Assembly: GCA_948146395.1 (NCBI GenBank)
Contig: OX411551.1
Location: 46,162,796-46,226,795 of the forward strand
From: Fragum whitleyi
Lineage: Eukaryota > Mollusca > Bivalvia > Cardiida > Cardiidae
Reading direction: 5' to 3'
DNA length: 64,000 nucleotides
Shown: positions 34,513-47,581 of the stretch, piece after piece
How the letters are laid out: the number at the start of each line of letters is the position of its first letter
Numbering within the stretch: position 1 is the first letter of the stretch
Program-made: the position numbers and the translations under genes
Notes under the pieces: model-generated
Databases searched by the model: none
What the model was told of the DNA's origin: nothing
The model's input: the letters and a program-made list of their open reading frames with translations, nothing else

Positions 34513-37455
34513 AACAAGAGGACCAAGATGGTCCTAGATCGCTCACCTGAGTCTCTATGACCCCTGGGACATCACATCAATTAGATAGGCAGATGTCAAA
34601 AAGAAGATAATTGCATAAGAGTAATACCATGGAACATTTTCAGCGAAGAGCAAGACAGATTTGCCTTTTTGCTCTTTGGTTCTATGTAAAAAGGGATGCA
34701 CCCGCAGTGCTCCAGATAATTTCAAAGGCCATCAGTACAGTACTGATTGAAATAATTTTAAATCAGTACCTGATATGGGGCATCAGTACACAGAACTTTC
34801 AGTGAAGAGCAAATGGAAGAAAAGTAATTTTTCGATTCTTTATTATAACCTATAAAACAAGTTTTTGTACCTGAACCTCTTTAACAACAATACAGCAACC
34901 CTTCCATTTAATATAGAATTATCTTTCCTTTTTCAATAATTGAACCTAGAAACTGAAAATACATTTTTTTTTGTATATAAATTTAATAATTGAGACAGTG
35001 AAGAACAGAAAAAATACCCCCCCCCCCCCTCTCCCCCTCATCCCCAAATGGATCATAAAAATGTTATATGTTTTTTAATTGTATTGAATCTTCTTACATC
35101 ATATTTTTAATTTTCACATTTTTTTATTTTGAAACTTCAATCAGGTCTAGTTGGCAGCAAAATCATCATCTTAATATTTTATAAAATACGCATAACTACT
35201 TGAACCAGGGTAAGCATCAGAAAGTGGAGTCTACTTTCACTTTACTTTCTGTCAGAAGAACAATTGCAATTTACATTTGAAATCTTCATTATAACATAGC
35301 ATCAAAACTGATGAATTATGATGAATAATCAATTTTGAACCGCAGATTCCTGATCAGTAGTCATTTTTGACTCAGATTGTAGATTTCTCTTGTCCAAGCA
35401 GACATTCAAATCGTCGAGAACGAAACTGCTTGCTACGAACCTTTTCGTTTTAGGGTCCCTTCTAACTTTTTTTCAGTGATGGAGTATGTTATTTCGTCCA
35501 TAAACGCTTTGATAATTTGTCTGGGATTTAGTGAGACCTTTTGAGTAAACCATTGAAAAAGATCCCCATGACATATGGTGTTTTTCTGTCGATAAGCGAA
35601 ATTTATAAGGAATTAGGGAAATTAATAAGGGTACCAATGCGGGGTACCGCACTGTTTACAAATTATTTTCTCATGGGCCGCATTCCATTGTCACGGGAAT
35701 AGTCGAAAACGATCGGTAACTTCCGAGTGCGCATTTAAAACGTTACTAGCAATCGGGAACCTTCGGCGATGCTACTTTCCAGTTTACAGAAAAGACTTAG
35801 CGGGTAACGGAGATGCTCGTCAAAATCGGGAATAGTCGAAATGAAGATCTTAAATTCTGCAAGAGTAACTTCCCTTTGATTACCCGTTCGTACTCAAAAA
35901 TATCCGTACATGTCCAAAACAATCCGTATCTTTTACGGAGTTTTGCTAAAAATGATGCGTAACAAGTAATTTTACATCCGTAAAATACGGAAATACGGAC
36001 CTTATCTAGAGCGCTGGCACCCGGGTGGACGCCAAATGTAATCCCAGGGTCTTGATATGAACAAACTTGGTAGAGGTCCATAAGATGATGCTACATTCTA
36101 AATATGAAAGCTGTCTGCCTTCTGGTTTCAGAGAAGAAGATTTTTGAAGGTTTTCCCATTTTCACCCATCATGCTCAGATGAGCTGAAAGGGATGCGCCC
36201 GGCTGGAGCCCAAATATGACCCATTGAGGGTCTTGATATGAACAAACTTGGTAGGGGCCCACAAGATGATGCTACATACCAAAATGAAAGCAGTGTGCCC
36301 TCTGGTTCGGATTAAAGAAGATTTTAAAAGATTTTCGCTCTTTGATTCTATGTAAAAAGGGTTGGGCCCTGGCAAAGCCCAAATATGATCCTAGGGTCTT
36401 GATATGAATAAACTTGGTAGAGGTCAACTAGATGATGCTACATATCAAATATGAAAGCTGTCTGCCTTCTGGTTTCAGAGAAGAAGATTTTCGAAGATTT
36501 TCATTTTTTTACCCTTCATGCTCATAAGAGATAAAGGGATGCACCCGTGCCAAGCCCAAATATGACCCAAGGGTCCTGATATGAACAAACTTTGTAGAGG
36601 CCCACTAGGTGATGCTACACACCAATTATTAAAGCTGTCTGCCATCTGGTTACAGAGAAGAAGATCTTTTAAAGATTTTCGCTCTTTGATTCTATGTAAA
36701 AAGGGTTGCGCCCGGGCAAAGCCCAAACATGACCCCAGGGTCTTGATATGAACAAACTTGGTAGAGGTCCACTAGATGATGCTACATACCAAATATGAAA
36801 GCTGTCTGCCTTCTGGTTTCAGAGAAGAAGATTTTCGAAGATTTTCATTTTTTTACCCTTCATGCTCATAAGTGATAAAGGGATGCACCTGTGCAAAGCC
36901 CAAAAATGACCCAAGGGTCTTGTTATGAACAAACTTGGTAGAGGCCTACTAGGTGATGCTACACACCAAATACTCAAGCTGTCTGCCATCTGGTTACAGA
37001 GAAGAAGATTTTTAAAGATTTTCGCTCTTTGAATCTTTGTAAAAAGGGTTGGGCCCTGGCAAAGCCCAAATATGACCCCAGGGTCTTGATATGAACAAAC
37101 TTGGTAGAGGTCCACTAGATGATGCTACATACCAAATATGAAAGCTGTCTGCCTTCTGGTTTCAGAGAAGAAGATTTTTAAAGATTTTTCATTTTTTCAC
37201 CCTTTTTGTTAAGGGTAAATGGAAAGTTAAGGGTGGATTTCATTTATTTGAACAACTTTGGTAGAGCTTGACCCAAGGAACATCCCTGCCAAGTTTCATC
37301 AAGATTGGCCCACTGGTTTAGGAGGAGAAGATGTTAAAAGAAATTGTGGACGACGCACGACGCACGACGGACGACGCACGACTGACGACGGACGACGGAC
37401 ATTCTACGATCCCAATAGCACACCTTGAGCACTTCGTGCTCAGGTGAGCTAAAAA
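34513..37455 (+). mobile_element. A3 pearl-like element carrying a hAT-like insertion
   Basis: AACAAGAGGACCAAGATGGT then CGCTCACCTGAG; the end is GAGCAC-TTC-GTGCTC, AGGTGAGCTAAAAA. About seven units of 171 bp marked by TCTTGATATGAACAAACTTG and GAAAGCTGTCTGCCTTCTGG, then a GACGACGCACGACGG microsatellite (about 37350-37400). The first unit is split by 34705-36016. Confidence 0.8.
34705..36016 (+). mobile_element. hAT-like element nested in A3, with target duplication
   Basis: Inverted ends CAGTGCTCCAGATAA and TTATCTAGAGCGCTG. A 7-bp direct repeat GCACCCG flanks it (34698-34704 and 36017-36023). The other A3 copy (near 45415) shows the uninterrupted GATGCACCCGG. Length is 1312 bp. No transposase domain was seen. 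Right-end CCGTAAAATACGG-type motifs resemble the outer element at 33609-38347. Confidence 0.75.
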
Positions 37456-38347
37456 TAATGGAGCCATTATGGAGGTGTCGTAATTTTTGTTACTTGAAAC
37501 ATTGTCGCCAGCTATCTTTACATTGACTGAGGGGAATTTAGGATTAAAAATTATTTTTGCCTTAAGAAGAGCTAAATGGGCTGGTAAAATCGAAGTTTTA
37601 ATAGGAGTACGAAAAAATGTCGCAGATCTATTTGAGCAATGTCGGCTCCAAAGATGTCATTTAAAATTTGGGATTTTGGATGGAAAATGAATTTTAGAAG
37701 AAAAATACCTCGGATCTATCGAAGAAAAGACTCAAACAAAGACACCAAAAACAAGCTGTGAATGCACGCAAATTTTAATTTAATATTGGTTTCGAGTATG
37801 CACACAAAAATTAAATGTCGTCTGCTAGGTATAATTCCTTTTTTTCACTGACGGGAATTTTTTTCCTAGAGAGAGATTTTGCGAATCTAAATGGTGATCA
37901 CGGACCAAGATTAAGATTGAAACAAATTACTTTGACTCGCATTTTCGAAAATCAAACAAAAACATTTGCAATGTACTGACAAGTCACCGGAGATAAAAGG
38001 AAATCTTCTATTCTCGGATATGCGCGGAATTTTAAACTCAATACCACTCTTCAAGAGACGTAATAAGAATTTTTCCTGGTTTTAATTGGGCGAGGAGGTC
38101 CTCATAGTTTTTGATTAAAGAGTCAACGTGTACTATCTTTACAGCATAGAATTCTATTTTCAAACTTCTTCGGGTTTCCGTTGTATTTTTGTTCTCACCC
38201 CGCCAAACTCGGTACGCTAAGTAAAGATAAACAAAGCCTTTTTACTAATTTTGATGCGTATCTGTACGCATTTTGATACATATCTTAGCGTATTCTAACC
38301 AATTGGTAGCGTAAAGTACGCAGATACGCACCCTATCTGGAGCTCTG

Positions 38348-38894
38348 CTATTTTCACAAAAATAGCCTTTTACCACATATTTTTCGTTAAAAGTTTCACC
38401 AAAAACTATGTTCACACTCATGCGACACCTTTAAATTTTGGAATTATATAAATAAACTAAGGAGGAATCTAATTTTCAGCTTTTAAAAGTGTGGCAGATA
38501 TGTGATCATGATTCAAAATAACGAAAATGAAAGTACAATCCTGAAATATTCAACTTTTTTGAAACATGTGTTGTTGAAAATAATTGAGATGTCTGTGACA
38601 CCATACACAACAATATAATTGAACTATTTTGCCTACTAATTAACATGTGATAAAGTAGGACTTTCACTTTTCCTTCAAACTTACATTATCTCCAATAATT
38701 CCTATTGAAGTGTGTCAAATGCAAATTTATTATTAGACATGATGTCGAAATGATGCCACTTTCTGTATTTGACGTCATTATCGCAGACGGCGTTTACATT
38801 GCGATGAATGTTAGGAATTTGTTCATATATGCTAATTCCACAAACTAAAACATGAAAATTGCTAATTTGAGTCACCAAAACCATCCATATTAAA
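38348..38894 (+). other. Unassigned spacer
   Basis: AT-rich single-copy sequence. The minus-strand frame at 38702-38944 extends into the next element and is not credible. Confidence 0.3.
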
Positions 38895-40927
38895 AACAAG
38901 AGGGCCGTTGGCCCTGGGTCGCTCACCTGAGAAAAAAGCTTCATTACCTAGGTATGTCCATGCAACCACAGAAAAAGAGATTTTCACTTATTCAATCAGA
39001 TAACATTTGAAAAAATCCCCCCCCCCCCTCTGCTCCTCCCCTGGTCATAAGCTTTTTCATAAAAGGTCTGTGATCAGCTAATCTATGCCAGATATACAGG
39101 CTGAGTCTGAGACTTTTAAAGTTTTCTTTAATGAGTTGATCAATCCATGTCAAATATAAAGGCTGTAGGGATTCAAAGTTCTCAACAAAGCACCCCCCCC
39201 CCCCCCAAGATGCTCTGCACCTGGTGAATCAACAGTCATGATTTTAGCTAATTCAATTAATGTCCATATGCTGACCATTCATACCAATTTTCAAGTCTGT
39301 AGGACTCCTGGTTCATTAGAAGAAGTTTAAAGATTTCAAAAATGATCCAAAGTACTACCACCTCCCAAAGACACTCAGCACCTGGTGACCCTACAGTCTT
39401 GATTTAAGTTATTTTTATTTATGTCAATATATTGATCACCAATTACAATTTTCAAGTCTGTAGGGTTCCTGATCCAGGAGAAGAAGAAGCTTAAAGATTT
39501 CAAAATTTTCACAAAAGAACTACCCTCTCCCCCCTAATGCTCCGCATCTGGTGGCCCTACATTCATGCTCTAAGCTATTTCATTTAAGATCCATATGCTG
39601 ATCATCCATGCCAATATTGAAGTCTGTAGGGCTCCTGGTTCATTAGAAGATGAAGGTTAAAGTTACAAAATTTTCACAAAAGTACTACCCCACTCCCCCC
39701 TGGTGCTCCGCACCTGGTGGACTTACAGTCATGATTTTAGCTATTTTTATTAAGGTCTATCAGCTGATCCTCCATGCCAATTTTCAAGTCTGTAGGGCTT
39801 GTGGTTCAGAAGAAGAAGAAGGTTAAAGATTACAAAATTTTCACAAAAGAACTACCCTCTCCCCCTGGTGCTCCGCACCTGGTGAATCTACAGTCATGGT
39901 TTTAGCTATTTTTATAAAGGTCCATATGCTGATCATCCATGCCAATATTGAAGTCTGTAGGGCTCCTAGTTCATTAGAAGATGAAGGTTAAAGTTACAAA
40001 ATTTTCAAAAAAGTACTACCCCCTCCCCCCTGGTGCTCCGCACCTGGTGGCATTACAGTCATGATTTTAGCTATTTTTATTAAGGTCTATGAGCTGATCC
40101 TCCATGCCAATTTTCAAGTCTGTAAGGCTTGTGGTTCAGAAGAAGAAGAAGGTTAAAGATTACAAAATTTTCACAAAAGTACTACACTCTCCCCCCTGGT
40201 GCTCCGCACCTGGTGAATCTACAGTCATGGTTCTAGCTATTTTTATAAAGGTCCATATGCTAATCATCCATGCCAATATTCAAATCTGTCAGGCTCCTGG
40301 TTCAGAAGAAGAAGAAGGTTAAAGATTACAAAATTTTCACATAAGTACTACCCCCTCCCCCCTGGTGCTCCGCACCTGGCAGCCCAACATATATGGTTTT
40401 AGCTATTTTTATTCAGGTCTATGGGCTGATCATCCATGCCACTTTTCAAGTTTGTAGGGCTCCTGGTTCTGAAGAAGAAGAAGCTTAAAGATAACAAAAT
40501 TTACCCAAAGTACTACCCCCTCCCCCCTGGTGCTCCGCACCTGGTGGCCCAAAAGAAATGATTTTAGCTATTTTAATTCAGGTCTATGAACTGATCATCC
40601 ATGCCAAGTTTTAAGTCTGTAGGACTACTGGTTGAGAAGAAGAAGAATTTTAAAGATTTTCTTAAAATTTCACTGTTTGTTGCCATAGCAACCAGAGTTT
40701 TTCATGGAATTCAATTCTTTTAGCTATTTTTGAAGGGGACCACCTAAGCAACATTTCTGTAAAATTTGGTGTTAATTGGCCAAGTAGTTTTGGAGGAGAT
40801 GTTGTTTAAAGAAATTGTTGACGGACGCCGGACGACGACCGGACGACCAACGACCGACGGACGGACGCCGGATGAAAGGTGATCACAATAGCTCACATGA
40901 GCACTTCGTGCTCAGGTGAGCTAAAAA
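38895..40927 (+). mobile_element. A2 pearl-like element, complete
   Basis: AACAAGAGGGCC-GTT-GGCCCT, CGCTCACCTGAG; the end is GAGCAC-TTC-GTGCTC, AGGTGAGCTAAAAA. About ten to eleven units of 165 bp marked by TGGTGCTCCGCACCTGGTG and GTTCAGAAGAAGAAGAAG, with a GACGGACGCCGG microsatellite (about 40820-40870). Confidence 0.85.
40679..40692 (+). promoter_or_regulatory. RFX X-box-like motif in an A2 element
   Basis: GTTGCCATAGCAAC at the conserved place in the 3' module. Confidence 0.5.
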
Positions 40928-41592
40928 CTAAAAATTGTGCACGACATGCTCAAGGCAAGCTTTTAGGATCACCCTGACTCCGTGGTGTGTCGTCAACATT
41001 CTTTAAACTTCTCCTCCTCCTTAACCACTGGGCCTATTTCAATGAATTTTGCCATGATATTCCCTGTGTGACTCTCTTTAAAAATTGTTCGAGAAATTCT
41101 GATTGACCCATTATTATAGGCGTGACTGGGTGGGGCTTATTTTGAACCCATTGGGCCGATTTCAATGAAACTTTACCAGAAAGTTCCTTGGGCAACCCTT
41201 ATCAAATATTGTCAGCAAAATTTTGATTGGCCCATTAATATGGGCGTGGCAGGGCAATGCTTATTTTGAGCCCGAAATCTTTGAAAGACACATCGACCTG
41301 AACCACTGGGCCGATTTCAATGAAACTTATAAGAATGGTCCTTGGGTGATACTTTTCAGTAATTGCTTGCAAAATTTTGCATGGCCCATAACTATAGGCA
41401 TGGCAGGGGGGGGAGCTTATTTTGAGTCTCCTCAGTAATGAATGGTATGGCAGGGTCTATTATCACTTAAACATCTCCTCTTCAACAATAAGGAAATTGT
41501 GAATGAAACTTTGCCAAAAAGTTACTTGGATGGGATTCACTTGACTAATAAAATTCAGGTGAGCGGTTTACAGCCATTCTGATCCTCTTGTT
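40928..41592 (-). mobile_element. A5-like element, abutting A2
   Basis: Minus orientation: left GACATGCTCAAGGC, right ATCCTCTTGTT, with core units containing GGGCGTGGCAGGGCAATGC. Similar to 30071-30617 but with a worn left end. The frame at 41223-41438 is core read-through. From 41593 to 41803 nothing was recognised. Confidence 0.65.
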
Positions 41593-41803
41593 TGAAAAAA
41601 AACCCTCTTTTATTTCATATATATTCCAATTATTATCATATGTACATCATTATGCAAAAAAACATCAACACGAAAATAACCTAGAAATTGTATATTTGCA
41701 ATATTTATTGGTATAAATATAGATAGAATATAGTTACTATTGCCCAGGTTACTTATACAGAGAGCAATGAGGAGTTGATGTTGATTATTTACTCATTTTA
41801 CAA

Positions 41804-43991
41804 AACAAGAGGGCCGTTGGCCCTGGGTCGCTCACCTGAGAAAAAAGCTTCATTACCTAGGTATGTCCATGCAACCACAGAAAAAAGAATTTTTCATTTA
41901 TTCAATCAGATAACATTTGAAATAATCCCCCCTCCCCTGCTCCTCCCCTGGTCATTATTTATTTAAGCTTTTTTCATAGAAGGTCTGTGATCAGCTAATC
42001 TATGCCAGATATACAGGCTGAGTCTGAGACTTTTAAAGTTTTCTTTAATGAGTTGAATAATCCATGTCAAATATAAAGGCTGTAAGGATTCAAAATTCTC
42101 AACAAAGCACTCCCCCTCCCCCAAGATGCCCTGCACTTGGTGAATCTACAGTCATGATTTTAGCTAATTCAATTAATGTCCATATGCTGATCATTCATAC
42201 CAATTTTCAAGTCTGTAGGACTCTTGGTTCATTAGAAGAAGTTTAAAGATTTCAAAAATGATCCAAAGTACTACCCCCTCCCCAAGACACTCAGCACCTG
42301 GTGACAGTCATGATTTTAGCTATTTTTATTAATGTCCATATATTGATCACCCTTAACAATTTTCAAGTCTGTAGGGTTCCTGATCCAGGAGAAGAATAAG
42401 GTTAAAGATTTCAAAATTGATCCAAAGTACTACCCCCTCCCCCCTAATGCTCCGCATCTGGCGACCCTACATTCATGATTTAAGCTATTTTATTTTAGAT
42501 CCATATGCTTATCATCCATGCCAATATTGAAGTCTATAGGGCTCCTGGTTCATTAGAAGATGAAGGTTAAAGTTACAAAATTTTCACAAAAGTACTGCCC
42601 CCTCCCCCCTGGTGCCCTGCACCTGGTGGCATTACAGTCATGATTTTAGCTATTTTCATTTAGGTCTATGAGCTTATCCTCCATGCCAAGTTTCAAGTCT
42701 GTACGGCTTGTGGTTCAGAAGAAGAAGAAGGTTAAAGATTACAAAATTTTCACAAAAGTACTACCCTCTCCTCCCTGATGCTCCACACCTGGTGAATCTA
42801 CAGTCATGATTTTAGCTATTTATATTAGGGTCTATGAGATGATCCTCCATGCCAAGTTTCAAGTCTGTAGGGCTTGTGGTTCAGAAGAAGAAGCTTAAAG
42901 ATTACAAAAGTTTCACAAAAGTACTCCCCCTCCCCCCTGGTGCTCCGCACCTGGCAGACCAACAGATATTATTTTAGCTATTTTTATTAAGGTCCATGAG
43001 CTGATCCTCCATGCCAAGTTTCAAGTCTGTACGGCTTGTGGTTCAGAAGAAGAAGAAGGTTAAAGATTACAAAATTTTCACAAAAGTACAACCCTCTCCC
43101 CCCTGATGCTCCGCACCTGGTGAATCTACAGTCATGATTTTAGCTGTTTATATAAAGGTCCATATGCTGATCCTCCATGCCAAGTTTCAAGTCTGTAGGG
43201 ATCCTGGTTCCGAAGTAGAAGAAACTTAAAGATTACAAAATTTACCCAAAGTACTACCCCCTCCCCCCTGGTGCTCCGCACCTGGCAGCCCAACAGATAT
43301 TATTTTAGCTATATTAATTAAGGTCTATGAGCTGATCCTCCATGCCAAGTTTCAAGTCTGTACGGCTTGTGGTTATGAAGAAGAAGAAGGTTAAAGATTA
43401 CAAAATTTTCACAAAAGTACTACCCTCTCCCCCCTGATGCTCTGCACCTGGTAAATCTACAGTCATGATTTTAGCTATTTATATAAAGGTCCATATGCTG
43501 ATCCTCCATGCCAAGTTTCAAGGCTGCAGGGCTTCTGGTTCCGAAGAAGAAGAAGCTTAAAGATAACAAAATTTACCCAAAGTACTACCCCCTCCCCCCT
43601 GGTGCTCTGCACCTGGTGGCCCAAAAGTTATAATTTTAGCTATTTTTATTCAGGTCTATGAACTGATCATCCATGCCAAGTTTTAAGTCTGTAGGACTAC
43701 TGGTTGAGAAGAAGAAGAATTTTTAAGATTTTCTTAAAATTTCACCTTTTGTTGCCATAGCAACCAGAGTTTTTCATGGATTTCAATTCTTTTAGCTATT
43801 TTTGAAGGGGACCACCTAAGCAACATTTCTGTAAAATTTGGAGTTAATTGGCCCAGTAGTTTAGGAGGAGATGTCGTTTAAAGAAATTGTTGACGGACGC
43901 CGGACGACGGACGACGACCGACGGACGGACGCCGGACGAAAGGTGATCACAATAGCTCACATGAGCACTTCGTGCTCAGGTGAGCTAAAAA
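41804..43991 (+). mobile_element. A2 pearl-like element, complete
   Basis: Same ends as 38895. Eleven to twelve units of about 165 bp. A GACGCCGGACGACGG microsatellite lies at about 43893-43940. The first roughly 350 bases match 38895 and 31198 closely, so these are recent sister copies. Confidence 0.85.
43751..43764 (+). promoter_or_regulatory. RFX X-box-like motif in an A2 element
   Basis: GTTGCCATAGCAAC at the conserved place in the 3' module. Confidence 0.5.
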
Positions 43992-44118
43992 AAGATTCCA
44001 TTCTCGTATCATATATAATAACGAGTAAAGAAAATGCAGAAAATAGCCAAAGCGCTTAAAATCAAATTCATTAAAACCATCTATTTTAGTTGTCAAGGTA
44101 CATGTAACCAGTCTTTTT

Positions 44119-44946
44119 AACAAGAGGGCCATAGTGGCCCTAAATCGCTCACCTGAATGAACTGTCAAAAATTATTCAACGTAGATTTAGAAAGGATGAA
44201 GAATTCTGACTAAATTTCAGGTCGATTGGGCAAAAAATGATGCCTCTACACTGCTTACAAGGCTTTTCTAAGATTTGATCCTATGACCTAGTTTTTTACC
44301 CCACTTGACCCAATTTTAATCTTGTCAGAGAATTTCATTGAGACAATCAATCTGGCCAAATTTCAGGGTTGATTGGGCAAAAAATATGGCTTCTAAAGTG
44401 TCTATAAGGTTATTCCAAGATTTGACCCCAAGACCTCATTTTTGACCCCACTTAACCCAATTTCGAACTTGTCTGGAATTTCATCAAGACAATCATTATG
44501 ACCAAATTTCAGGTTGATCGGGCAAAAAATACGGCTTCTAGAGTGTCTACAAGGTTTTTCTAGGATTTGACCCTGTGCCCTCATTTTTGACCCCACTTGA
44601 CCCAATTTCAAACTTGTCCGAGATTTCATCAGGACAATCATTCTGAGCAAATTTCAGGTTGATTGGGCAAAAAACATGGCTTCTACAGTGTCTAAAAGGT
44701 TTTTCTAAGATTTGACCCTGTGACCTCATATTTGACCCCACTTGACCAAATTTTGAATTTGTCCAAGATTTCATGAAGAAAATTATTCTGATTAAATTTC
44801 AGGTTGATCGGGCAAAAAAATGTGGCCTCTAGAGTGTCTACAAGGTAAATGTTGACGACACACGCCACACGACACACAACGGACGACGGACATCACTCGA
44901 CCACAAAAGCTCACCTTGAGCACTTCGTGCTCAGGTGAGCTAAAAA
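44119..44946 (+). mobile_element. A4 pearl-like element, complete
   Basis: AACAAGAGGGCC-ATAGT-GGCCCT then CGCTCACCTGAA; the end is GAGCAC-TTC-GTGCTC, AGGTGAGCTAAAAA. Four units of about 148 bp marked by TTTTTGACCCCACTTGACCC and TTTCAGGTTGATTGGGCAAA. Minus-strand frames at 44402-44877 are in-phase unit translations. Confidence 0.85.
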
Positions 44947-45086
44947 TTACACCATGGGTTGGATGAGTTAAAATTTTGGATATTTATTTACAGGATTCAA
45001 GGAAAATATTCCATTTATATAATACTTATGACAATATCATATTTCATAGAAGGGCTTAATTTAGCAATTGTTCAGCTTTTTGGCCT

Positions 45087-45100
45087 GTTGCCATGGTAAC
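45087..45100 (+). promoter_or_regulatory. RFX X-box-like motif in spacer
   Basis: GTTGCCATGGTAAC, close to the classic X-box, in single-copy sequence between A4 and A3. Confidence 0.45.
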
Positions 45101-45230
45101 CAATTCACACAGGAACTCTTTTCAAGGCAATTTTAACAGTTTTCAATGGTCTCTACTTTAGTGTTACACTAAATCTACATCTGAGAACATAAGTACAAAT
45201 ATTGTCAGATTAGTAACAGGGAATCAAGAA

Positions 45231-46469
45231 AACAAGAGGACCAAGATGGTCCTAGATCGCTCACCTGAGTCTCTTTGACCCCTGGGACATCACATTAATT
45301 AGATAGGCAGGTGTCAAAAAGAAGATAATTGCCTAAGATCAATACCATGGAATGTTTTCAGCGAAGAGCAAGACAGATATGCCTTTTTGCTCTTTGATTC
45401 TATGTAAAAAGGGATGCACCCGGTTGGACCCCAAATGTGACCCCAGGTCTTGATATGAACAAACTTGGAAGAGGTCCATAAGATGATGCTACATACTAAA
45501 TATGAAAGCTGTCTACCTACTGGTTTCAGAGAAGAAGATTTTTGAAGGTTTTCCTATTTTCACCCTTCGTGCTCAGATGCGCTGAAAGGGATGCGCTCGG
45601 GTGGAGCCCAAATATGACCCAAGGGTCATGATATGAACATACTTAGAAGGGGCCTACTATATGATGCTACATACCAAAATTGAAAGCAGTTTGCCCTCTT
45701 GTTTTGATTAGAGAAGATTTTAAAAGATTTTCGCTCTTTGATTCTATGTAAAAAGGGTTGCGCCCGGGTGGAGCCCAGATATCATCCTAGGGTCTTGATA
45801 TGAACAAACTTGGTAGAGGTCTACTAGATGATGCTACATACCAAATATGAAAGCTGTCTGCCTTCTGGTTTCATAGAAGAAGATTTTTGAAGATTTTCAT
45901 TTTTTCACCCTTTGTGCTCATAAGAGATAAAGGGATGCACCCGTGCAAAGCCCAAATATGACCCAAGGGTCTTGATATGAACAAACTTGGTAGAGGCCCA
46001 CTAGGTGATGCTACATACCAAATATGAAAGCTGTCTGCCATCTGGTTTCAGAGAAGAAGATTTTTAAAGATTTTCGCTCTTTGACTCTATGTAAAAAGGG
46101 CTGCGCCCGTGCAAAGCCCAAAAATGAACCCAGGGTCTTGATATGAACAAACTTGGTAAAGGTCCACTAGATTATGCTACATACCAAATATGAAAGCTGT
46201 CTGCCTTCAGGTTTCAGAGAAGAAGATTTTTAAAGATTTTCATATTTTCACCCTTTTTGTTAAGGGTAAAGGGAAAGTTAAGGGTGGATTTCATTTATTT
46301 GGTAGAGCTTGACCCAAGGAACATCCCTGCCAAGTTTCATCAAAATTGGCCCACTGGTTTAGGAGGAGAAGATGTTTAAAGAAATTGTGGAAGACGGACA
46401 ACGCACGACGGACATTCTACGATCACAATAGCTCACCTTGAGCACTCCGTGCTCAGGTGAGCTAAAAAT
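45231..46469 (+). mobile_element. A3 pearl-like element, complete
   Basis: AACAAGAGGACCAAGATGGT to GAGCACTCCGTGCTC, AGGTGAGCTAAAAA. Five units of about 171 bp as in 34513-37455, without the hAT-like insertion, so it serves as the empty-site reference. The microsatellite is short (GACGGACAACGCACGACGG). Confidence 0.85.
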
Positions 46470-46985
46470 ACTCAGTGCATGTTATCAATAATTTGAATAT
46501 TTCAAAAATATGCCCTTTGATTATAATCGTAGCAAACACATTTAAGTCTAGGAGGCATAGAACATGCTTTATAAGAAAATGCGTTTATTACAACCAGTTA
46601 TCACAACAGGTTTAAAACAATAAAAACATGTATTTTTGTGTTTGATCATGCGTATTTTTTAACAATCAAAAATGCATTCTGAAAAAGAATCTTTTTTGTA
46701 ACTATGGCAACAAAATTGAATATGGAATTTCGTTCAAAAGTAAATTGTCTATATATATTGTTTGCCTCTCAAAGGTAATAGAAGCATAATAAACTTGAAT
46801 GATTCAATGTCAAAACATGATGAATTTACTAGGTGCTTGTTAGTTGTTGCCATGGTAACATAGAAAACAGATACATGACTTTTAAAGATTATTTTGTTAC
46901 ATCTAGATGCAAATCTACCTTTTTATAAAATTTTTACAAAGAAATAACACAGGGCCAAAAATAGCCTTTCGTGAATCTAGCCCTT
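46470..46985 (+). other. Unassigned spacer with one X-box-like motif
   Basis: AT-rich single-copy sequence. GTTGCCATGGTAAC occurs at 46856-46869. No coding frame. Confidence 0.35.
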
Positions 46986-47259
46986 TGTTTGTTTGAATGG
47001 GTTTAACGCCGCTTTCAACAATATCGCAGTTATATCGCGGCGGCCGGAGCACCTAACAATGGATTCCTGGCATTCCTTTCACCTGTACTACCATTACACC
47101 CTTTCCTAGCCTCCGACTGCTATTTCACATAGGTTTATGATTATCTTCCCATTGGTGAAAGACAAACGTCGGAAAGGATATTTGCCGCCACCGGGGATCG
47201 AACCCACGACTTCCAGATTGGAAGTCTTATGCCTAACCAACTGCGCTATGGTGGAGGCC
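46986..47259 (-). mobile_element. tRNA-derived SINE, full length
   Basis: Head TAGCGCAGTTGGTTAGGC and GGTTCGATCCC on the minus strand, body GGCTAGGAAAGGGTG, tail CCCATTCAAACAAAC. Closest to the copy at 22800-23078. No clear target copy. Confidence 0.8.
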
Positions 47260-47544
47260 GGTAACATGTAAAATAATCATGGTTGTTACACCTTGCCCCA
47301 GATAAAGTACTCTTCGATTTAAATTATTATGATAAAGCCCTTTGATGTATGTAAATGGATTTCATGGAGATGGTTAATGGCTTTTTTCGTTACAGAACAA
47401 CATGTAGCTGAAGCACTTACTATCCATTAAGCTAGGGCGAGTACTTTTTCATCAGGACAAGGTGCAACAAATAATATATATATTAACTTCCGTTTAAGAC
47501 ATGATTTATGTATAGAGAGACGGACAGGGGGCAGATGATGAAAG

Positions 47545-47548
<4 letters not shown>

Positions 47549-47575
<27 letters not shown>
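47549..47575 (+). repeat. (GA)n microsatellite
   Basis: About 13 GA units followed by a G run. The leucine/serine-rich minus-strand frame at 47483-47728 comes from this tract. Confidence 0.85.

Positions 47576-47581
<6 letters not shown>

Larger units (their letters stand above)
33609..38347 (+). mobile_element. hAT-like element split by an A3 element
   Basis: The left end CAGAGCTCCAGA (33609) and right end TCTGGAGCTCTG (to 38347) are perfect 12-bp inverted repeats. Flanks CCTATTTC and GCTATTTT suggest a worn target copy. Removing the A3 element (34513-37455) leaves about 1.8 kb. The right interior (GCGTATCTGTACGC, GTACGCAGATACGCACC) resembles the right interior of the element at 34705-36016. 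No transposase was recognised. A 67-residue frame at 37487-37690 has no known motif. Confidence 0.5.

Noticed and set aside
37487..37690. 67-residue frame that looks protein-like
   Set aside because: No recognisable domain, no neighbouring exons, and it lies within the right part of a hAT-like element. It could be decayed coding sequence, but I cannot support a call.
300..46469. Regularly spaced repeats suggestive of CRISPR arrays
   Set aside because: Units are 145-171 bases with no short constant repeat and variable spacer division, no cas genes, and the context is eukaryotic. They are tandem cores of transposable elements.
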